DNA of 64,000 nucleotides from Cervus elaphus (taxonomy: Eukaryota > Chordata > Mammalia > Artiodactyla > Cervidae): contig NC_057829.1 of assembly GCF_910594005.1 (NCBI RefSeq), positions 54,419,001-54,483,000 of the forward strand, read 5' to 3'. Positions 58,243 to 64,000 of the stretch are shown here, piece after piece. A program made the position numbers and the translations under genes. The stretch's first letter is position 1. Each line of letters begins with the position of its first letter. The notes beneath the pieces are model-generated. The model was not told the DNA's origin and did not search any database. It worked only from the letters and a program-made list of their open reading frames with translations.

Positions 58243-58945
58243 ATAATTAGCACTCTCGTTTTCAGTATAGTATCCCAGAGTTTCAGTGCCTATAACCCCA
58301 GTCCAGGCCCCTTCATTTTATCTTCTATCTAGAATAAACTTACCATCTTCTACATAAATTGGGGAGTGGGAGATGCAAAGACTAGAGGGAGAGTCTTTGG
58401 GTATAGATTCTTCTTAAACTTTTCATCAGTCCTCCTATTCTTAGCTTCAGTTCATCCCTACACACACATACACATTCGATTGATTGAAATGGCAGTGTAG
58501 TTGCTTTGTGATATTGTGTAAGCAACTAGTTCTTTCAGTTTCACATCTGAAAATGGGGATACTGACCACCTACCTCCTGGGGCTGCTGTGAATATTAAGT
58601 AAGATGAGCCCTGTGTATGGCCTCATTTGATTAACATAATTTATTGTTACCCATAGAGATAACAATACTAATAAATAACATTTTCAGATGCTTTCTATGT
58701 GCCAGACAATGTTACAGGCACTTTTTATGTATCTCATCTCATCCTCACAAAAGAGATGAGAAATCTAAGCTAAGAAAGGCTAAACAACTTGCACAAGGTC
58801 ACGAAAATTTCATGTAATTTCATCTGCCAATTAGTTCTCAGGTTCTGAGTCCTGACTTTTAAAGTTTCCTTCCTTTTTCTAAGTCAGATTCCTGGCATGA
58901 AACTGACAAACTCAAGCTGAGTCATTAAAGAAAGCTGAATAAGGA
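58243..58945 (+). repeat. Two MIR SINE fragments in a gene-free stretch
   Basis: MIR text is seen at about 58500-58620 ('ctttcagtttcacatctgaaaatgggg' type) and about 58675-58830 ('ctatgtgccagacaatgtta', 'acaacttgcacaaggtcac'). No gene was found. Confidence 0.65.
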
Positions 58946-59286
58946 AGTCCGTTGAGAGTCCCTTGGACTGCAAGCAGATCCAACCAGTCCATTCTGAAGG
59001 AAATCAGTCCTGAATATTCATTGGAAGGATGGATGCTGAAGCTGAAACCCCAATACTTTGGCCACCTGATGGGAAGAACTGACTCATTAGAAAAGACCCT
59101 GATGCTGGGAATGATTGAAAGCAGGAGGAGAAGGGGACGACAGAGGAGATGGTTGGATGGCATCACCGACTCAATGGACATGAGTTTGAGTAAGTTCCAG
59201 GATTTGGTGATGGACAAGAAAGCCTGGCATGCTGCAGGCCCTGGGGTCATAAAGAGTTGGACACAACTTAGCCACTGAACTGAATA
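58946..59286 (+). mobile_element. BovB LINE 3' fragment
   Basis: Forward 3' text runs from 'gagagtcccttggactgcaag' to 'cttagccactgaactgaata'. It lies just before a longer BovB copy. Confidence 0.92.
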
Positions 59287-59399
59287 AAGAAGTGGGTTGG
59301 ATTTAGAGATAAGAAGAGGTGACATAATACCCTAGGGCTACTAACAAACTAAGCCCCACCCCAGAGGGTCAAGAGAAAGGAGAAGTTATAGGAGCCTAA

Positions 59400-61165
59400 A
59401 GAAATAGAGGAAAACAATAGAATGGGAAAGACTAGAGATTTCTTCAAGAAAATTAGAGCTACCAAGGGAACATTTCATGCAAAAATGGCTCAATAAAGGA
59501 CAGAGATGGTTTGGACCTAACAAAAGCAGAAGATATTAAGAAGAGGTGGCAAGAATATACAGAAGAAAAAAGATCTTCACAACTCAGATAATCACGATGA
59601 TGTGATCACTCACCTAGAGCCAGACATCCTGGAATGTGAAGTCAAGTGGGCCTTAGGAAGCATCACTACGAACAAAGCTAGTGGAGATGATGGAATTCCA
59701 GTTGAGCTACCTCAAATCCTAAAAGATGATGCTGTGAAAGTGCTGCACTCAATATGCCAGGAAATTTGGAAAACTCATCAGTGGCCACGGGACTGGAAAT
59801 GGTCAGTTTTCATTCCAGTCCCAAAGAAAGGCAATGCCAAAGTATGCTCAAACTACCACACAATTGCACTTATCTCACATGCTAGTAAAGTAATGCTCAA
59901 AATTCTCCAAGCCAGGCTTCAACAATACGTGGACTGTGAACTTCCAGATGTTCAAGCTGGTTTTAGAAAAGGCAGAGGAACCAGAGATCAAATTGCCAAC
60001 ATCCGCTGGATCATCGAAAAGCAAGAGAGTTCCAGAAAAACATCTATTTCTGCTTTATTGACTATGCCAAAGCCTTTGACTGTGTGGATCACAATAAACT
60101 GTGGAGAATTCTGAAAGAGATGGGAATACCAGACCACCTGACCTGCCTCCTGAGAAACCTGTATGCAGGTCAGGAAGCAACAGTTAGAACTGGACATGGA
60201 ACAACAGACTGGTTCCAAATAGGAAAAGGAGTACGTCAAGGCTGTATATTGTCACCCTGCTTGTTTAACTTCTATGCAGAGTACATCATGAGAAATGCTG
60301 GGCTGGATGAAGCACAAGCTGGAATCAAGATTGCAGGGAGAAATATCAATAACCTCAGATATGCAGATGATACCACCCTTATGGCAGAAAGTGAAGAAGA
60401 ACTAAAGAGCCTCTTGGTGAAAGTGAAAGAGGAGAGTGAAAAAGTTGGCTTAAAGCTCAACATTTAGAAAACTAAGATGATGGCATCTTGTCCCATCACT
60501 TCATGGCAAATAGATGGGGAAACAGTGGAAACAGTGGCAGGCTTTATTTTTGGGGGCTCCAAAATCACTACAGATGGTGACTGGAGCCATGAAATTAAAA
60601 GACATTTACTCCTTGGGAGAAAAGTTATGACCAACCTAGATAGCATACTAAAAAGCAGAGACATTACTTTGCCAACAAAGGTTCATCTAGTCTAGGTTAT
60701 GGTTTTTCCAGTAGTCATGTATGGATGTGAGGGTTGGACTATAAAGAAAGTTGAGCCCCGAAGAATTGATGCTTTTGAACTGTGGTGTTGGAGAAGACTC
60801 TTGAGAGTCCCTTGGACTGCAAGGAGATCCAACCAGTCTATCCTAGAGGAAACCAGTCCTGAATATTCATTGGAAGGACTGATGTTGAAGCTGAAATTCC
60901 AATACTTTGGCGACCTGATGTGAAGAGCTGACTCTTTGAAAAGACCCTGATGCTGGGAAAGATTGAAGGCAGGAGGAGAAGGGGATGACAGAGGATGAAA
61001 TGGTTGGATGGCATCACCAACTCAGTGGGTTGAAATTGAAAGACGTTTTCAACTCCCAGTAAACTCTGGGAGTTGGTGATGGACAGGGAGGCCTGGCGTG
61101 CTGCAGTCCATGGGGTTTCAAAGAGCCAGACACAACTGAATGGCTGAACTGAACTGAAAAAGAGA
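59400..61165 (+). mobile_element. BovB (RTE) LINE, longest copy; left arm of inverted pair
   Basis: The reverse transcriptase reads KASGDDGIPVE, VFIPVPKKGN, QAGFRKGRGTRDQIANI, then after a frameshift PCLFNFYAEYIM and YADD (60360-60371) with LMAESEEELKSLL, followed by a stop in 'LNI*'. The 3' end ('gaatggctgaactgaactg') is reached near 61165, but part of the terminal region (61010-61055) is replaced by unrelated text. It is inactive. From 59898 on it is nearly identical to the reverse complement of 62755-64000. Confidence 0.95.
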
Positions 61166-61564
61166 ATTGTAAACTGATGTCATCTGTGGGCTTCAGGAGA
61201 GGAAAGTTCTGCAGTGTGGAAGCCCCAGAAGTAAACACTCGAGGATACCATTCCCTCTCTCTAAGATCTTGTTGTGCCTCCCTTTGGCCAAACCCATTGG
61301 GAAGCCAGAGACCGTAGAGCTCCTTGTCTGACGGTGACAGTCAGGTGGAGAAGGATGCAGAGTGGAGCTGTAGGGGCAAGTAGAAACTATCATGTTCCAA
61401 TTCCATGGACTCATGAGACCTACATTACTTAGTTTTCAGAAATGCATACTTAAAAGCAAAAACTTAAAGGTGGAGGAGAAAAACACAGTGAAGTAAATAA
61501 AGATGAAAAGTATCTTCATCAAATACTTTCATCAAAGTATTTCACCAAAAGTATATTTTGGTGT

Positions 61565-61744
61565 GAAGTGAAAGTCACTCACTCATGTCCGACCCTTTGC
61601 AACCCCATGTCCATGGAATTCTCCAGGCCAGAATACTGGAGTGGGTAGCTGTTGTCTTCTCCAGGGGATCTTCCCAACCGAGGGATTGAACCCAGGTCTC
61701 CAGCACTGCAGGCAGATTCTTTATCAGTTGAATCACCAGGGAGC
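61565..61744 (-). mobile_element. Bov-tA SINE with 10-bp target duplication
   Basis: The reverse text runs from 'gaagtgaaagtcactcactc' to 'aatcaccagg'. ATTTTGGTGT flanks it (61555-61564 and 61745-61754). Confidence 0.92.
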
Positions 61745-61754
61745 ATTTTGGTGT

Positions 61755-62754
61755 AGACCTTCTCTAAGAAGCAGACTTAGAGAATCACCCTCATGTATCA
61801 CTATCAAATCTTCTGCCTGTGTAAATCTGTGCCTTCAGCCTGCCTTCCCTTTCATAATTTGGATGAATTATCCCTGGTGTTTTTTTTTAAGTCAAGCATC
61901 ATAATTTTGTTCTAGTTCACATCCCATTTCACCTACTTAAGGACTCCTCTCCAGCAATTATCAGCTCTTTGGTATCCCAGTTTTCCATCTCTCTGATCAG
62001 CACATATACATTCATTAGTATCACCCAATTCAAAAACAATCTCCCCTCAAGTCCTCTCCAGTTTTACCCACCCAAGTTTCTGCTTTTACAGTGAAACTTA
62101 GAATTGTCTCCTTACTTCTTGTTTTCTCGTTTACTCATTCCAAACAAGCATTTGCTTCATCACTCTTGATTTACCAATGACCAATGTGATGCCACCTTTC
62201 TGTCCTTGTTGTGGTTCTTTCTCAAGAACTAATTCTGAAACTTTCTCTTTGGAACTTCTTTTCTTAAACTGGTTCTTACAGCAGCATCACCTTCAGGTTT
62301 TCTTCCCTCCTCACTGGCCACTCCTTACCTCTTCTGCAGTTTTTCATCCTCTATCCAATTTCTCTGACTGTCACTGTGTACCAAGTCTCCATCTGGGCCA
62401 GCCCTCTCCTCTACCTCTACAGTCTTTCTATAGGTAATGGCTTGCAGACCCAAGGCTTTCAGAAGTACCCACATGCTCAGGAATTCCAGATTTATCACTC
62501 CAGCCTGGACCTTTGAAGACTTCTCTCAAATATCTAGCTATTGCCTTAATAGTTCCACTTGGATATCCACTAGACATCTCAATTTGATGATTTCAAAACA
62601 GAACTCTAAAATCTACTCCCAAAGTCTACTCTTCTCCCATAAATCTGCTATTCCTGTTGTCTTCATCTCAATGTTATAAGGGCCCATCAAGTTACCCAGG
62701 TCAAAAACTCACTATAATCCCAATTTCTCTTTTTACCTTATACCATATAACATC
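61755..62754. other. Spacer between inverted BovB arms, no recognised genes
   Basis: The sequence is pyrimidine-rich on the plus strand with short chance frames. It resembles old interspersed repeat DNA but no family was named. Confidence 0.5.
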
Positions 62755-64000
62755 AGTTCAGTTCAGCTCAGTCGCTCAGTCATGTCTGACTCTTTGCGAC
62801 CCCATGGACTGCAGCACGCCAGGCCTCCCTGTCCATCACCAACTCCCAGAGTTTACTCAAACTCATGTCCATTGAGTCAGTGATGCCATCCAACCATCTC
62901 ATCCTCTGCCATCCCCTTCTCCTCTTGCCCTCAATCTTTCCTAGCATCAGGGTCTCTTCCAATGAGTCAGCTCTTCACATCAGGTGGCCAAAGTATTGGA
63001 ATTTCAGCTTCAACATCAGTCCTTCCAATGAATATTCAGGACTGATTTCCTCTAGGATAGACTGGTTGGATGTCTTTGCAGTCCAAGGGACTCTCAAGAG
63101 TCTTCTCCAACACCACAGTTCAAAAGCATTAATTCTTCAGGGCTCAACATTCTTTGTAGTCCAACTCTCACATCTATACATGACTACTGGAAAGACCATA
63201 ACCTAGACTAGATGAACCTTTGTTGACAAAGTAGCATCTCTGCTTTTTAGTATGCTGTCTAGGTTGGTCATAACTTTTCTCCCAAGAAGTAAGTGTCTTT
63301 TAATTTCATGGCTCCAGTCACCATCTGTAGTGATTTTGGAGCCCCCAAAAATAAAGCCTGCCACTGTTTCCATTGTTTCCCCATCTATTTGCCATGAAGT
63401 GATGGGACAAGATGCCATCATCTTAGTTTTCTAAATGTTGAGCTTTAAGCCAACTTTTTCACTCTCCTCTTTCACTTTCACCAAGAGGCTCTTTAGTTCT
63501 TCTTCACTTTCTGCCATAAGGGTGGTATCATCTGCATATCTGAGGTTATTGATATTTCTCCCTGCAATCTTGATTCCAGCTTGTGCTTCATCCAGCCCAG
63601 CATTTCTCATGATGTACTCTGCATAGAAGTTAAACAAGCAGGGTGACAATATACAGCCTTGACATACTCTTTTTCCTATTTGGAACCAGTCTGTTGTTCC
63701 ATGTCCAGTTCTAACTGTTGCTTCCTGACCTGCATACAGGTTTCTCAGGAGGCAGGTCAGGTGGTCTGGTATTCCCATCTCTTTCAGAATTCTCCACAGT
63801 TTATTGTGATCCACACAGTCAAAGGCTTTGGCATAGTCAATAAAGCAGAAATAGATGTTTTTCTGGAACTCTCTTGCTTTTCGATGATCCAGCGGATGTT
63901 GGCAATTTGATCTCTGGTTCCTCTGCCTTTTCTAAAACCAGCTTGAACATCTGGAAGTTCACAGTCCACGTATTGTTGAAGCCTGGCTTGGAGAATTTTG
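62755..64000 (-). mobile_element. BovB (RTE) LINE; right arm of inverted pair, runs off the window
   Basis: The minus strand carries the same RT order as the 59400 copy, including the frameshift before the DHNKLW block and the same stop after KLNI. The catalytic YADD box is intact. The 3' end is at 62755 and the 5' end lies beyond the window. Confidence 0.95.

Noticed and set aside
58533..58542. Second ISRE-like match (reverse GAAACTGAAA)
   Set aside because: It lies in the 'ctcagtttcctcatctg' part of a MIR element, which gives such matches throughout the genome.
59602..60114. 170-codon frame as an active BovB polymerase
   Set aside because: It is frameshifted before the DHNKLW block and lacks the N-terminal endonuclease, so it cannot encode a working enzyme.

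Overview
The window is nuclear DNA of a ruminant, almost certainly a bovid (cattle, sheep or goat type). It is saturated with ruminant-specific retroelements: BovB (RTE) LINE copies, Bov-tA and Bov-A2 SINEs whose tails derive from BovB, and CHR-type tRNA SINEs. Older mammalian repeats (MIR, L1, MLT1-like, hAT) lie between them. There are no operons or CRISPR arrays. Nearly all short open frames here are chance frames or pieces of repeats.

The main gene is LIPA (lysosomal acid lipase / cholesteryl ester hydrolase) on the minus strand, complete from its CpG-island promoter (about 39.8-40.4 kb) to its poly(A) signal (about 2.09 kb). Nine coding exons can be placed to the base with consensus splice sites: 36183-36293, 33116-33233, 19601-19799, 18342-18451, 15660-15796, 13412-13558, 12474-12545, 4430-4501 and 3329-3562. 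Together they give 1200 nt, i.e. 399 codons plus stop, the same length as the human enzyme. The catalytic triad (Ser174, Asp345, His374) and the six N-glycosylation sequons are all present.

Two processed gene copies were recognised. A 1.2-kb HMGN1 retrocopy sits in LIPA intron 1 on the opposite strand. It has a full 3' UTR, an A-rich tail, a perfect 19-bp target-site duplication and an intact 104-codon frame with an eight-alanine insertion. Upstream of LIPA, at about 50.04-51.33 kb on the minus strand, lies a heavily decayed processed pseudogene of a MARK-family kinase, closest to MARK3 by eye.

Layout: 1-2.07 kb is downstream flank with an old hAT-like element; 2.07-40.1 kb is LIPA; 40.4-64 kb is LIPA 5' flank. 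In mammals the IFIT cluster normally lies beyond this flank, but it is not reached here. The flank holds BovB copies, a complete solitary ERV LTR with a 4-bp target duplication (47527-48552), a small orphan CpG-rich block (about 49.08-49.65 kb), the MARK pseudogene, a CTCF-type motif at 53.3 kb, and a large inverted BovB pair (59.9-61.1 kb against 62.8-64.0 kb). I see no evidence of a novel biological system. The noteworthy items are the intact HMGN1 retrocopy, the MARK relic, the inverted BovB pair, the solo LTR and candidate regulatory elements near LIPA.
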